Both the position numbers and the translations under genes were made by a program. This document shows, piece by piece, positions 14,985 through 22,992 of a stretch of 24,323 nt of DNA. The notes under the pieces were generated by a model, which was not told the DNA's origin, searched no databases, and saw only the letters and a list, made by a program, of their open reading frames with translations. Each line of letters begins with the position of its first letter. Position 1 is the stretch's first letter. Source of the DNA: a virus; the IMG/VR virus record IMGVR_UViG_3300006737_000208, positions 1-24,323 of that record; one strand, written 5' to 3'.

Positions 14985-16004
14985 TTATGATGTTGAATGA
15001 CCAATTAATTTTTTAATTAGGTTTAAATCAGAATCTCTACCTAATGCGTTTTGAGATTGAATAACAAAATATTCTACAATATCACTAGCATCAAACTCAC
15101 GTATTTCTTCATCTGCAAATATTGTTTGAACTGCATCTTTAGCATCTTCTATACTATTATAAGCTACCATTATTTCATCTATAAGAGTTTGGAGTGCACT
15201 TTGGGGCATTAAACCATCTAATCTTTGAAATACTTCAGGTCTAATGTTTTCACTAATATCATCTTCTTCAAGACCTATTTTTGCTAATTCTTCAGCTCCT
15301 CTTTTTAATTTATCACTCATTGGTTCATCTTCATTCAAACCAAAAAAATCCATGTAATTTTGAGATGTAAATCCTGTACCTGTTACAATACCTCCAGCCA
15401 TTGTTATATTATGTTCCTTAAGTTTACCATATCCTGATGATTTGTATTCACCTTTTGGTTCTTCTGTTTCACCTAAACTAGGAGCTTCATCAGTGTAACC
15501 TAAATCTTTTTCTCCAAATTGTCCATTTTTAGTATAAAAAATAGGATCTTTGGCTAAGTTTTTATAAACAATTTCTAACAACTCGTGATCATCTTTTCCT
15601 TCATTTTTAGAATCTTTCAATTCACAATAATAACCCATTTGAACTTGACCAAAGATCATATTATTAGGTATTTTTTTATCTTCATAGTCATAGCTATGGT
15701 CTTGAATTTCTTCTACTTCTTTTGATGTTTTTTTCTCTTCAGCTTTTACCTCAGCTTCAGCTAGAAATTTTTCAAAAGCATTTTCAAATCCTTCTTTTTT
15801 TCTTTCAATTGGATTCCCAACCATAGGGGTACCAATAAAATTTTCTGAAATAATATTTTTGGATTTTAATATTTTTGACGCTTCTGTGAATGTAGCGTTA
15901 TTTTTGATAAGGTGTGGAAACTGTCTTTTAGCCTCTTTAAGGAAAACACCTTTATGACCTTTATCTTCTTTAATTAATCTATATTGTTCTGTTAATGTTT
16001 TCAT
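14985..16004 (-). CDS. Unknown acidic head-region protein, possible prohead core component
   Basis: A 339-residue protein starting MKTLTEQYRLIKEDKGHKGV, followed by FLKEAKRQFPHLIKNN. It is helical and acidic, with a Lys/Glu-rich segment at about 83-100. The central part (ITMAGGIVTGTGFTSQNYMD) is more ordered, and the C-terminus is helical (SALQTLIDEIMVAYNSIEDA). Several L/I-x-E sites suitable for a gp21-type protease are present, for example LAE-A at residues 81-84. It sits just before the protease, where T4 has the small core proteins gp67 and gp68, and starts within a TAATG overlap with the 229-residue gene. I infer a capsid-assembly role from position only; I recognise no catalytic motif. 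Confidence 0.75.
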   Translation of the reverse strand: MKTLTEQYRLIKEDKGHKGVFLKEAKRQFPHLIKNNATFTEASKILKSKNIISENFIGTPMVGNPIERKKEGFENAFEKFLAEAEVKAEEKKTSKEVEEIQDHSYDYEDKKIPNNMIFGQVQMGYYCELKDSKNEGKDDHELLEIVYKNLAKDPIFYTKNGQFGEKDLGYTDEAPSLGETEEPKGEYKSSGYGKLKEHNITMAGGIVTGTGFTSQNYMDFFGLNEDEPMSDKLKRGAEELAKIGLEEDDISENIRPEVFQRLDGLMPQSALQTLIDEIMVAYNSIEDAKDAVQTIFADEEIREFDASDIVEYFVIQSQNALGRDSDLNLIKKLIGHSTS

Positions 16005-16693
16005 TATTCGCTTTGTTTTAACATTTTTGTTATATCATCTAATAATTCACTTATCATATCTGTTGAATATACTACAGCATATGATCCTGGATTTTCATTA
16101 TAGTATTTTATTGTTTCATTCTTAGCATTTGATAAAAGTGCTGAAATGGAATTTACTTTTTCTTCTACTTCATCAAAACCACTAATTCTTCCTTTTTGCA
16201 TATCATTAAATTCAAATAACTGTTTTATATCATAACTTTTAGGTTTGATTTTTGGAACAGGTTTGAATCCTAATTTATAATAATAAATATCAGCAGCTCC
16301 TGTGGATTTCTTATTTTTATTAAAAGCAAAAGGAGTTGAATATCCTATACCTTCACCTTCATCAATTTCTTCTTCTTTTAATCTTAAAACCCTTTCATAT
16401 TCTTCAGGGTAATTTTTTCTAATGTGAGTTCTGAATTTGTTAAAAATATTACTTAATTCATCATCCAATTTATCTAAAGCTATATCGTCTTTAGCTTTAC
16501 CTGTTTGTTCTAAATCTCTTAGGAAATTCTTTGCTTGTTCTAATTCATTGTATGTTGAAGAAAAGTCAGCTACACTTTCTACATCCCAGGTGATAGTACC
16601 TGTAGTATCATCAATATCTGTTACTGTAGATTGTTTACCACTTCTAACTTCAGTATCACCAACTTCTATTTCTTTAAGCTTGAACCTGTACAT
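16004..16693 (-). CDS. Unknown helical protein of head gene cluster
   Basis: A 229-residue protein. The N-terminus (MYRFKLKEIEVGDTEVRSGK) and a Thr/Asp-rich strand region lead into helices (SSTYNELEQAKNFLRDLEQT, then LDKLDDELSNIFNKFRTHIR). At residues 113-145 is a GEGIGYSTPFAFNKNKKSTG segment followed by YYYKLGFKPVPKIKP; similar GYxTPxAF motifs occur in other marine phage structural proteins as I recall. The C-terminus is helical (DMISELLDDITKMLKQSE). It overlaps the end of the 287-residue gene by 20 nt and shares a TAATG stop-start with the 339-residue gene. Function not recognised; the context suggests a role in head assembly. Confidence 0.75.
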   Translation of the reverse strand: MYRFKLKEIEVGDTEVRSGKQSTVTDIDDTTGTITWDVESVADFSSTYNELEQAKNFLRDLEQTGKAKDDIALDKLDDELSNIFNKFRTHIRKNYPEEYERVLRLKEEEIDEGEGIGYSTPFAFNKNKKSTGAADIYYYKLGFKPVPKIKPKSYDIKQLFEFNDMQKGRISGFDEVEEKVNSISALLSNAKNETIKYYNENPGSYAVVYSTDMISELLDDITKMLKQSE

Positions 16694-17537
16694 TTTTTAA
16701 CTCCTCAATTAGATCATAATATTGTAATAGGTTAGTTAGATCATCATCTTTAACCTTTGATGTTTTACTTAATGTAGGTAACATCTTAATAACTTCATTA
16801 ACTTTTATTTTAGTTATTTTATCAGAAACTTCATTATTTAATCCTTCTAATTCTTCTTTAATTTCATTAACTTTTAGATTATGAAATTCTCTTAATTTAG
16901 GAGTATTATCAATTGATGTAATTAGTTCTCTTAAAATTTCTTTTTGACTTTCAAGTAAATCCTCGTATTTGTCATTAAATTTGTCTAATAAAACTTTAGT
17001 TGTTAAAATTCTTAAATCTTTATCATATGATTTAAATTCTTCAAGTACATTTTCTTTAACTTTTTCTTTTTCAATTTTAGCAGCTGATAAATGTTCTAAA
17101 ATTGTAATTTTATTATCTATAACTTGTTGAGCGTTTTTAGGAGTCTCTTGAGAAAAACTTTCTATTAAAGTATAAAAGGCTGCTTGAATTTTATAATGAG
17201 GCAATTTGTGAGAGAAAAATTTAGTAACATCATAATGTTTTTTAATTTCACTAATTAGATTGTATTTTTGCCTTTTTAAAGCTTTTCTATTTAGGTGTTT
17301 TGAAGATTCTAATAATGTACTTAAAGTAACATCAGCTTGAGTTTCTGTTATATTTGTCTTTTTAAATAAAGTCTCATATAATTTATACTCTCTTCCTAAC
17401 TCAGTTTTAACAAAATATTCTTTTAGAATATTACTCGCCCTAGAATCTTCACCATTTAAGGTATCAGTAGTTATTTGTCTTACTAATAATTCAAAAAGAA
17501 TTCCAGTGTTCTTATACTTTGAATGCTTAACGCTCAT
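16674..17537 (-). CDS. Unknown all-helical protein after the portal gene
   Basis: A 287-residue protein rich in Lys, Glu and Leu and predicted almost wholly helical, from MSVKHSKYKNTGILFELLVR to the C-terminal LTNLLQYYDLIEELKNVQVQ. Several stretches have coiled-coil spacing (AKIEKEKVKENVLEEFKSYD, DLLESQKEILRELITSID). There is no signal peptide, membrane helix or enzyme motif. It is the first gene after the portal, has an ATATTTATA copy 19 nt upstream, and overlaps the next gene by 20 nt, so it probably begins a transcript running through the protease. Its position and helical make-up fit a scaffold or core factor, or a portal-bound assembly factor; neither is shown. Confidence 0.75.
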   Translation of the reverse strand: MSVKHSKYKNTGILFELLVRQITTDTLNGEDSRASNILKEYFVKTELGREYKLYETLFKKTNITETQADVTLSTLLESSKHLNRKALKRQKYNLISEIKKHYDVTKFFSHKLPHYKIQAAFYTLIESFSQETPKNAQQVIDNKITILEHLSAAKIEKEKVKENVLEEFKSYDKDLRILTTKVLLDKFNDKYEDLLESQKEILRELITSIDNTPKLREFHNLKVNEIKEELEGLNNEVSDKITKIKVNEVIKMLPTLSKTSKVKDDDLTNLLQYYDLIEELKNVQVQA

Positions 17538-17556
17538 TCCTTTATGTTTAGTTTAT

Positions 17557-17565
17557 TATAAATAT
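17557..17565 (-). promoter_or_regulatory. ATATTTATA nonamer upstream of 287-residue gene
   Basis: Exact copy, 19 nt before the ATG at 17537, in the only gap between portal and protease genes. Confidence 0.55.
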
Positions 17566-17576
17566 ATAAAAATTTC

Positions 17577-19469
17577 TTACTCTTTCAACTGTTTTTCATC
17601 AAGCAGATTATTTTTCTTTTTATCCTGTTCAAATACCAAATGTTTTTTAGTACGTTGTGGGGTAGGAGCTTTTTCTAACATATTCAAAGTTTCTAAAGCT
17701 AATGGAGAACCACCTTTAAATGATGGTTTTAATCTTCCATTATCATTATAATCTTTTTTAGTTCCTTCTCTACCTATTGGATCTTTCCCAAAAGCACTAT
17801 CTTGAGTATGTGATTTTGATAATTTTTTCTTTTTTCTTCCTAATGGTTTTTTCTCATTATATCCAGCAGGAACGTTAGATGGATCTGATTGTGTTCTACC
17901 CATTCCATATAACGAAGCTAAATCATGTGGTGTACCATAAGATTTACCTGTTTCTAAAGGATCATTACCTTCTGCCTCTATTTGTGCTAATCTGAAATTA
18001 CGTTTAGTATCTTGTTTAATTAAATCTCTATATTCATCATATTGATCCTCACTAAAATGGAATATATTTTCATATATCCAATCTGATGGGACTAACTTAC
18101 TATCTAACATAGCTTGAGCTAGAGTCATTTTTTCTGTCATCAATGCTACTCTTTCTTGATCATATATGATTGATGGAGTTGTCATTGATAATTCAAAATT
18201 TGTTAAATTTTCATCTTTATAACCCTGAGTATATAAATGAACTAATGCTATCTTTTGTAATTCAGAAACTACAATTCTTTGAATTCTTTCTATCGTTCTT
18301 GCAAATCTAATATCTTGAGCTGCTAAAGTAGCTTTACCTTCTGTGTTTTCATCATAACCCATAAATGCTTTAGGAACTTTTAAAGCAGCAAATAGTTTAT
18401 CTCTTAAATACTCTACATCAGCAATACCATCATATTGTAATCCTGGTGTAGTATCTATTTTAGTTGCTGTATCATTACCTCTAACTGGTATGTAAAAATC
18501 TTCTAACATGTTCTGCATGTTGTATTTAAGATTGTACTCTCCTGTTTGTTGATCAATATAAGGTGTACGTTTCATTTTAGAAATAGTCTTTTGCATAAAA
18601 TTTTCTACTTCTGCAGGTGGAATGTTACCTACATTCATATAAAAAACACGTTTCTCAGGTGCTCTAACTATTCTATGTATCAACATTGCGTCTTCCATTA
18701 GAACATACTGTTTAAACAACTTATGTGCTGGTTCTATGTATGCTCTACCATATGGGAGGAAATTAGTATCAGTAAGTAATCTAAAGTGGGCCATTTCATA
18801 ATTATCAAATATAATAGCATTACCACTTATTTCATTAGTGCTAGGTACATTATAAAATCCATATCCACCTGTTGATAATCCTTCAGGATCAAATTTATAT
18901 TGAATATCAGCTGGGTTATCTGGGTCGCCACCTTCTAATCTCTCAATATGAAATGCATTATAAGGTATAACATTGTAAACACCAAATTTTTCTGCTATTT
19001 CTAACTTAAGAAAGAAATCACCATACTTACACATATTCCTAATCCAAGGCCATAAATTAAATTCTATGTTTAATACATCATAAAATAAATTGTATAATAT
19101 TTTTTGAATATTTTCATCAGCTGATCTGATTTGAAGTACTTCGCCCATATCATTTTTAAGAGTTGACTCATCTGCTATAATATCTAAAGCAGAAGCTATA
19201 ATAGCATCTGTATCCATAGAATCATATTCTGAGTATAATTGTGGTCTTAATGTTTGGTAATTGAAGTTACTTTGATAACCATATAATGAAGTAGGGGATG
19301 TAGAATATAATCTATTAAATCTATCTACTAATGAGTTGTTTTCATATTCTCCAGAAGATTGGATTTTATTAATGTCTACAACTTTTAATTGGTCACCACC
19401 TTGATTACGAATTATTACATCCGTTGAAAATAATCTTTTTAATCTTGAAAATAATCTTGTATCAGCCAT
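17577..19469 (-). CDS. 20: Portal vertex protein, gp20-like
   Basis: A 630-residue portal protein; twelve copies would form the ring through which DNA enters and leaves the head. It begins MADTRLFSRLKRLFSTDVII and contains portal-family stretches such as ASALDIIADESTLKNDMGEV, NLWPWIRNMCKYGDFFLKLE, APEKRVFYMNVGNIPPAEVE and LFAALKVPKAFMGYDENTEG, the last being the conserved LKVPKA region. T4 gp20 is about 524 residues. Much of the extra length is a polar, Lys-rich C-terminal tail from about residue 510 (KKPLGRKKKKLSKSHTQDSA) that looks disordered. It follows the terminase directly, with a nonamer 13 nt upstream of its ATG. In T4 the sheath and tube genes lie between gp17 and gp20; here they do not. 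Confidence 0.95.
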   Translation of the reverse strand: MADTRLFSRLKRLFSTDVIIRNQGGDQLKVVDINKIQSSGEYENNSLVDRFNRLYSTSPTSLYGYQSNFNYQTLRPQLYSEYDSMDTDAIIASALDIIADESTLKNDMGEVLQIRSADENIQKILYNLFYDVLNIEFNLWPWIRNMCKYGDFFLKLEIAEKFGVYNVIPYNAFHIERLEGGDPDNPADIQYKFDPEGLSTGGYGFYNVPSTNEISGNAIIFDNYEMAHFRLLTDTNFLPYGRAYIEPAHKLFKQYVLMEDAMLIHRIVRAPEKRVFYMNVGNIPPAEVENFMQKTISKMKRTPYIDQQTGEYNLKYNMQNMLEDFYIPVRGNDTATKIDTTPGLQYDGIADVEYLRDKLFAALKVPKAFMGYDENTEGKATLAAQDIRFARTIERIQRIVVSELQKIALVHLYTQGYKDENLTNFELSMTTPSIIYDQERVALMTEKMTLAQAMLDSKLVPSDWIYENIFHFSEDQYDEYRDLIKQDTKRNFRLAQIEAEGNDPLETGKSYGTPHDLASLYGMGRTQSDPSNVPAGYNEKKPLGRKKKKLSKSHTQDSAFGKDPIGREGTKKDYNDNGRLKPSFKGGSPLALETLNMLEKAPTPQRTKKHLVFEQDKKKNNLLDEKQLKE

Positions 19470-19482
19470 AATGTATATATTA

Positions 19483-19491
19483 TATAAATAT
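19483..19491 (-). promoter_or_regulatory. ATATTTATA nonamer upstream of portal gene
   Basis: Exact copy, 13 nt before the portal ATG, in the short gap after the terminase stop. Confidence 0.55.
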
Positions 19492-21065
19492 TATAGAAGC
19501 CATTTAATGTCCTCTTCTCCACCAGAGTATGGGTTATCTATTTTAAATGGGTTTTTATCTGTTAATGGAGTATAAGCTCCAGTATGCGATGGTTTATTTG
19601 ATGAAATATTACTTAGCATATTTTTTGTTAAATCTAAATTTTGTTGTTTATATTTAAAAGCTGTGTCTCTCATATATTGACCTATTGCAAAACTCATTAT
19701 CAAATCATCATTATATCCTTGTTGAGCTTCAGGTCTACCATTTCTCCAAATAAAGGTTTTCATTTCATCTATCAATCTTTTTGATTGAATTGTAACTCCT
19801 TTATCAGATATAGATTCTCTAAATTTGCTAACAACCATAGGTCTTGTTCTGGATGACATTGTGAATCCAGGAGTCATTCTTGAAGTATCCATATATTCTT
19901 CAAAATATGAGTCTGCTCTTACTTCTCCACTTTTAGGTGAGTAATAAAAATTAGTATAACCTCTATCAATTATAGTTTGAATAGTTGACCATCCTATACT
20001 AGCATTTTCTACTACTAATAAAGCATTATTATATTCTGTTGCTATTCCCACTAATAAATGTCCATATTCTTTTGTTCCTAATTGTCCTCTATATTCTGCT
20101 ACTTGCACATTATTCTCAACATCTATAATATGAAATGCTGAAAAATCCTTTCCATCTCCTCTAGCTACATCAGCTACAACCATATAAGTCCTTGAATAGT
20201 CACATGGTTCCCAAACCCATAAATTACGATCTACCCCTCGCCTCTCCAAAGGATCTTTAATATAAGTTTTTTCATAAAATTCTATATATTCAGGATAGAA
20301 TACAATATCACCAGAAGTACTAAAATCACAATCACATTCTTGTGCTGCTAATCTAGGATCACCTAGTAATTCATCTTGTCTATCTCTCCACGCTTGATCT
20401 CTTTCTGGATGTACCATCCATGGTAATCTGATAGGCAAAAAGTCATTTTCTTTGTTTTCTGCTCTTACCCATGTTTGATGAAACCAATTTCCAGTACCAT
20501 AAGGAGTACTCAATGCTATACAACCCCCTCCAGTTGCTAATGTTTGTTGAGCTGAAGCCCAAATTTCTCCAATATTTTCAATAAATGCTGCTTCATCTAT
20601 TATTAGTAAACTAACTGCTTCTGATCTACCTGCATCTGAAGCTGCTGAGGTTGCTTTGATTTGAGAACCATTTGATAATCTTAGATTTAATTTATTATTT
20701 TCAGCTGCTTCTATTTTAAGCCATGAAGGTAAATTTTCATACATAAATTTAACCTTTGTAACCATGTTTTTAGCTGTTTCTTGTTTTGTAGCTATACAAA
20801 GTATATTTTTGTCTTTATGGAATATCATCAACCATAAACTAAAACCTGCTACTAAAGTAGATATACCTAACTGTCTAGCTTTTAAAACCATTGAGTATGG
20901 GTTTTCTTGAAATAAATTTAATACTTTTTCTTGAAAAGGAAATAATTGAAATAAAATTCTACCCCTTTGAGGATGTTGAATATTACAGTATTTTTTCATA
21001 AAATGTATAGGATCACTAGCACATTTTAAATATTCTTGCCTTATAACTGTTTTAATATCACTCAT
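19491..21065 (-). CDS. 17: Large terminase subunit, gp17-like
   Basis: A 524-residue DNA-packaging motor (ATPase plus nuclease; T4 gp17 is 610). The ATPase domain has the adenine-binding FPFQ near residue 42, a Walker A-type loop KARQLGIST at 62-70 aligned to T4 SRQLGKT, Walker B LLIIDEAAF at 153-161 with Asp157-Glu158, and the coupling motif ALSTPYGTGN at 184-193. The nuclease domain shows VVADVARGDGKDFSA (Asp299), LVVENAS (Glu353) and YNDDLIM (Asp453/Asp454), the three acidic positions of the RNase H-like fold. The usual Walker Lys before S/T is Ile68 here, a variant common in phage terminases. The start codon directly follows the previous stop. No small terminase gene is visible nearby. 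Confidence 0.97.
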   Translation of the reverse strand: MSDIKTVIRQEYLKCASDPIHFMKKYCNIQHPQRGRILFQLFPFQEKVLNLFQENPYSMVLKARQLGISTLVAGFSLWLMIFHKDKNILCIATKQETAKNMVTKVKFMYENLPSWLKIEAAENNKLNLRLSNGSQIKATSAASDAGRSEAVSLLIIDEAAFIENIGEIWASAQQTLATGGGCIALSTPYGTGNWFHQTWVRAENKENDFLPIRLPWMVHPERDQAWRDRQDELLGDPRLAAQECDCDFSTSGDIVFYPEYIEFYEKTYIKDPLERRGVDRNLWVWEPCDYSRTYMVVADVARGDGKDFSAFHIIDVENNVQVAEYRGQLGTKEYGHLLVGIATEYNNALLVVENASIGWSTIQTIIDRGYTNFYYSPKSGEVRADSYFEEYMDTSRMTPGFTMSSRTRPMVVSKFRESISDKGVTIQSKRLIDEMKTFIWRNGRPEAQQGYNDDLIMSFAIGQYMRDTAFKYKQQNLDLTKNMLSNISSNKPSHTGAYTPLTDKNPFKIDNPYSGGEEDIKWLL

Positions 21066-21524
21066 TTATAACATTGCAATTAGTGTAAGTATGGGTAATA
21101 TAATAGTACTTGTGAACCCAGCCAACTTAAGAAGTTTTTGTTTTCGAATTTCTTTTTTTTGTTCTTTAATTGTGTCTTCTTTAAAACCTAATTCTTTATT
21201 TTTATTGTCTAAAACTTCTTTAAAATTATCTATTTGATATTGTTGGTTATCATTTTTTTCAACTAGTTTAAATATAATATCTTTTTGGATTGATATTGTT
21301 TCTCCATTTAATGAATCTTTTTCTTTGTAAGTTGTAAGTAAACTATCAACGATTTCATACTCTAGTAAATCATTTAAAATGACTCTAGCGTCTTCAAGAT
21401 GCATTATTACCAAAGTATCCCCGTTTGAATTAACGGTTTCCTTTATTTCTCCTCTTAAGATAGTCTGAGAATGTGTTGGTAATATCATCGCTATCCATAT
21501 TAGTAACGATAGTAGATATTTCAT
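21066..21524 (-). CDS. Secreted/membrane-anchored coiled-coil protein, candidate outer partner of spanin-like pair
   Basis: A 152-residue protein with a signal peptide (MKYLLSLLIWIAMILPTHSQ), probably cut by signal peptidase I near HSQ; there is no lipobox Cys. A periplasmic beta/helix region (TILRGEIKETVNSNGDTLVI) and a long Lys/Glu coiled coil (LDNKNKELGFKEDTIKEQKK) follow, then a C-terminal hydrophobic segment (LAGFTSTIILPILTLIAML). Its first 95 nt overlap the end of the previous gene in another frame, as in Rz/Rz1 lysis gene pairs. The C-terminal anchor and lack of lipoprotein Cys differ from classical Rz1, so spanin is a hypothesis. It ends one base before the terminase ATG. Confidence 0.7.
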   Translation of the reverse strand: MKYLLSLLIWIAMILPTHSQTILRGEIKETVNSNGDTLVIMHLEDARVILNDLLEYEIVDSLLTTYKEKDSLNGETISIQKDIIFKLVEKNDNQQYQIDNFKEVLDNKNKELGFKEDTIKEQKKEIRKQKLLKLAGFTSTIILPILTLIAML

Positions 21525-21810
21525 TTCTTTTATTTTCTAATACCGAAAGTTTTTCTTCGGTTTGTTTTAATATAACCTCTGTACTATCTATAGCATAGAG
21601 CATAACTGTAATTTCTTCTTGTAACTTTTGGTTAATTTTATTTATACTATCATTTGATAATAAAAGTTTTTGATTTTCTTGCCTTAGAACATTAATTTCA
21701 GTCTCATATGTTTCTATTGGTGTAGAGGGTCTAAAGAGAAAGCTTAAAATTAAAGCAACTGCTAAAACTAATATAAAAATAATTTTTATATCTTTAAATA
21801 AATTTCCCAT
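21430..21810 (-). CDS. N-terminally anchored coiled-coil protein, candidate inner-membrane spanin
   Basis: A 126-residue protein with a short cytoplasmic N-terminus (MGNLFKD), one transmembrane helix (IKIIFILVLAVALILSFLF), then about 75 residues of coiled coil (YETEINVLRQENQKLLLSND, QKLQEEITVMLYAIDSTEV) and a basic C-terminus (YLKRRNKGNR). This is the layout of Rz-type inner-membrane spanins, which act at the last step of lysis. The next gene starts inside its final 95 nt in a different frame. No endolysin or holin is visible in the window, so a lysis role rests on topology and overlap only; other membrane roles are possible. Confidence 0.65.
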   Translation of the reverse strand: MGNLFKDIKIIFILVLAVALILSFLFRPSTPIETYETEINVLRQENQKLLLSNDSINKINQKLQEEITVMLYAIDSTEVILKQTEEKLSVLENKRNEISTIVTNMDSDDITNTFSDYLKRRNKGNR

Positions 21811-21820
21811 TTATTATAAC

Positions 21821-22108
21821 TTAATCTTCAGAATCATAATCTAATTCTTGATTAACACCTATATTAAGAGCTGCTTCCATTTCTTTTTCAGCTGCATTGT
21901 CCCTCTCAGCTTCAAGTCTTTTTTTCTCAGCATTTAATTTTTTTAACATATTAATTGCTAATTTTTTAGCTTCATTTCCTTCAGCATTTTTATACATGTC
22001 TAAATGTTTTGCTATTTCAGCATTAACTTTATCTAAAGTAGTTGACTCTTCTGATAGAATTGATTTAATCTCTTCTTTGATTAATTGTTTTAGTTCAGAT
22101 TTTTTCAT
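21821..22108 (-). CDS. Small coiled-coil protein of unknown function
   Basis: A 95-residue protein starting MKKSELKQLIKEEIKSILSE, an N-terminal helix of a type I recall at the start of many small marine phage proteins. A helical, Lys/Glu/Ala-rich body (MLKKLNAEKKRLEAERDNAA) and an acidic tail (NQELDYDSED) follow. There is no signal peptide or membrane segment. It has the nonamer 13 nt upstream and lies 10 nt before the 126-residue membrane gene, so it may begin the transcript for the spanin-like pair and the terminase. A small-terminase (gp16-like) role can be imagined from position but nothing in the sequence shows it. Confidence 0.65.
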   Translation of the reverse strand: MKKSELKQLIKEEIKSILSEESTTLDKVNAEIAKHLDMYKNAEGNEAKKLAINMLKKLNAEKKRLEAERDNAAEKEMEAALNIGVNQELDYDSED

Positions 22109-22121
22109 TATAATATTTTTA

Positions 22122-22130
22122 TATAAATAT
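22122..22130 (-). promoter_or_regulatory. ATATTTATA nonamer upstream of 95-residue gene
   Basis: Exact copy, 13 nt before the ATG at 22108, overlapping the last base of the kinase-like gene's stop codon. Confidence 0.55.
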
Positions 22131-22660
22131 TAGGGATTTAATGCCTCTCGCACTGATGCAATACGTTCCTCAATACTCCCCTCAATTGTATGTATGTATT
22201 TAATTTTATGGTTATATCTATTTAAAAACATCTTAATAGTAAAATCAATTAAATCTCTATACTCAGCATTTGTTTCTCTAACACCATTATTTTCTATTTC
22301 AACTCCTTCAGGTGAAACATAAAATACATAATCATATTCATGTAATAAATCAGCTGCTAATTGTGTAAAATTATCTTTTTCAATATAATTCATTGATTTT
22401 GAACATTGAGCAAATGCCATAACATCTAAAACTGTTCTATCTGTTATAATATTTTCTTGCATTAATTCAGCTGATCTTTCTGATAGAAATATTGTTTGTC
22501 CTTTTAATGTTGAATCTGTATTTAATGGGATGCCTAAATTCATTAAATGTTTAGAACGTTCTGTTCTACATTCATAATCTTTGAATTCCTTTAATTTTTT
22601 TAATTCTTTTACAAGTGTGGTCTTACCTACACTCATTGTACCGCAAAAACCTATCTTCAT
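22130..22660 (-). CDS. P-loop ATPase/kinase, AAA_28 or NadR-kinase-like
   Basis: A 176-residue P-loop protein starting MKIGFCGTMSVGKTTLVKEL, with Walker A GTMSVGKTT at residues 7-15. TDRTVLDVMAFAQCS at about 73-87 holds the DR and Asp typical of nucleoside/nucleotide kinases, and DYVFYVSPEGVEIENNGVRE with the following AEYRDLIDFTI resembles the lid region with Arg residues. This matches the AAA_28 / NadR-like ribosylnicotinamide-kinase and dNMP-kinase type of fold. The substrate could be a nucleoside, a nucleotide or nicotinamide riboside; the sequence alone does not decide. It starts 3 nt after the stop of the 90-residue gene. A cytoplasmic metabolic role during infection is likely. Confidence 0.8.
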   Translation of the reverse strand: MKIGFCGTMSVGKTTLVKELKKLKEFKDYECRTERSKHLMNLGIPLNTDSTLKGQTIFLSERSAELMQENIITDRTVLDVMAFAQCSKSMNYIEKDNFTQLAADLLHEYDYVFYVSPEGVEIENNGVRETNAEYRDLIDFTIKMFLNRYNHKIKYIHTIEGSIEERIASVREALNP

Positions 22661-22663
22661 AAT

Positions 22664-22936
22664 TTAAAATCTAGATGTTGCTTTCATTGATGGGTTTTTA
22701 TACCAAGGTAAACCTTCTTTACTTTGTTGATATTCTTTAAACTCTTCATGTGTTTTACTCATTCCAAAAAGATAATACTCTTTTTTAACTGATCTGTCAC
22801 TTGAGTTTATAGGTTCGATAGCTGGGCCATCAGGATTATGATGTAACCAATTAGTATTGCCTGTTTCTCTAAATAAATGATGAATAGCGTTATTCACTTT
22901 TATTTTTTTATATTCATAAATCTTTTCTTTTTTCAT
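22664..22936 (-). CDS. Small DGPA-motif protein of unknown function
   Basis: A 90-residue protein. Residues about 30-60 (WLHHNPDGPAIEPINSSD, then KKEYYLFGMSKTHEEFKEYQ) match a pattern seen in many phage and bacterial small proteins: H-x-x-DGPA-I-E, an aromatic strand, a Gly turn, and then a helix with EEF. The N-terminus is basic (MKKEKIYEYKKIKVNNAIHH). The function of such proteins is unknown to me. It has a one-mismatch nonamer 15 nt upstream and is closely followed by the kinase gene, so the two are probably co-expressed. It lacks membrane or secretion signals. Confidence 0.65.
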   Translation of the reverse strand: MKKEKIYEYKKIKVNNAIHHLFRETGNTNWLHHNPDGPAIEPINSSDRSVKKEYYLFGMSKTHEEFKEYQQSKEGLPWYKNPSMKATSRF

Positions 22937-22951
22937 ATAACTTTTATTTTA

Positions 22952-22960
22952 TATGAATAT
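22952..22960 (-). promoter_or_regulatory. ATATTCATA, one-mismatch nonamer upstream of DGPA gene
   Basis: Lies 15 nt before the ATG at 22936; differs from consensus at the sixth base on the coding strand. Confidence 0.35.
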
Positions 22961-22992
22961 AAGTAAAAAATTTTATAAAGCCAAACTGATTG

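Noticed and set aside
21821-22108. Small terminase (gp16) identity for the 95-residue protein
   Set aside because: Only position before the terminase suggests it. Length and helical content are compatible but no helix-turn-helix or family motif is visible, so it is left as unknown.
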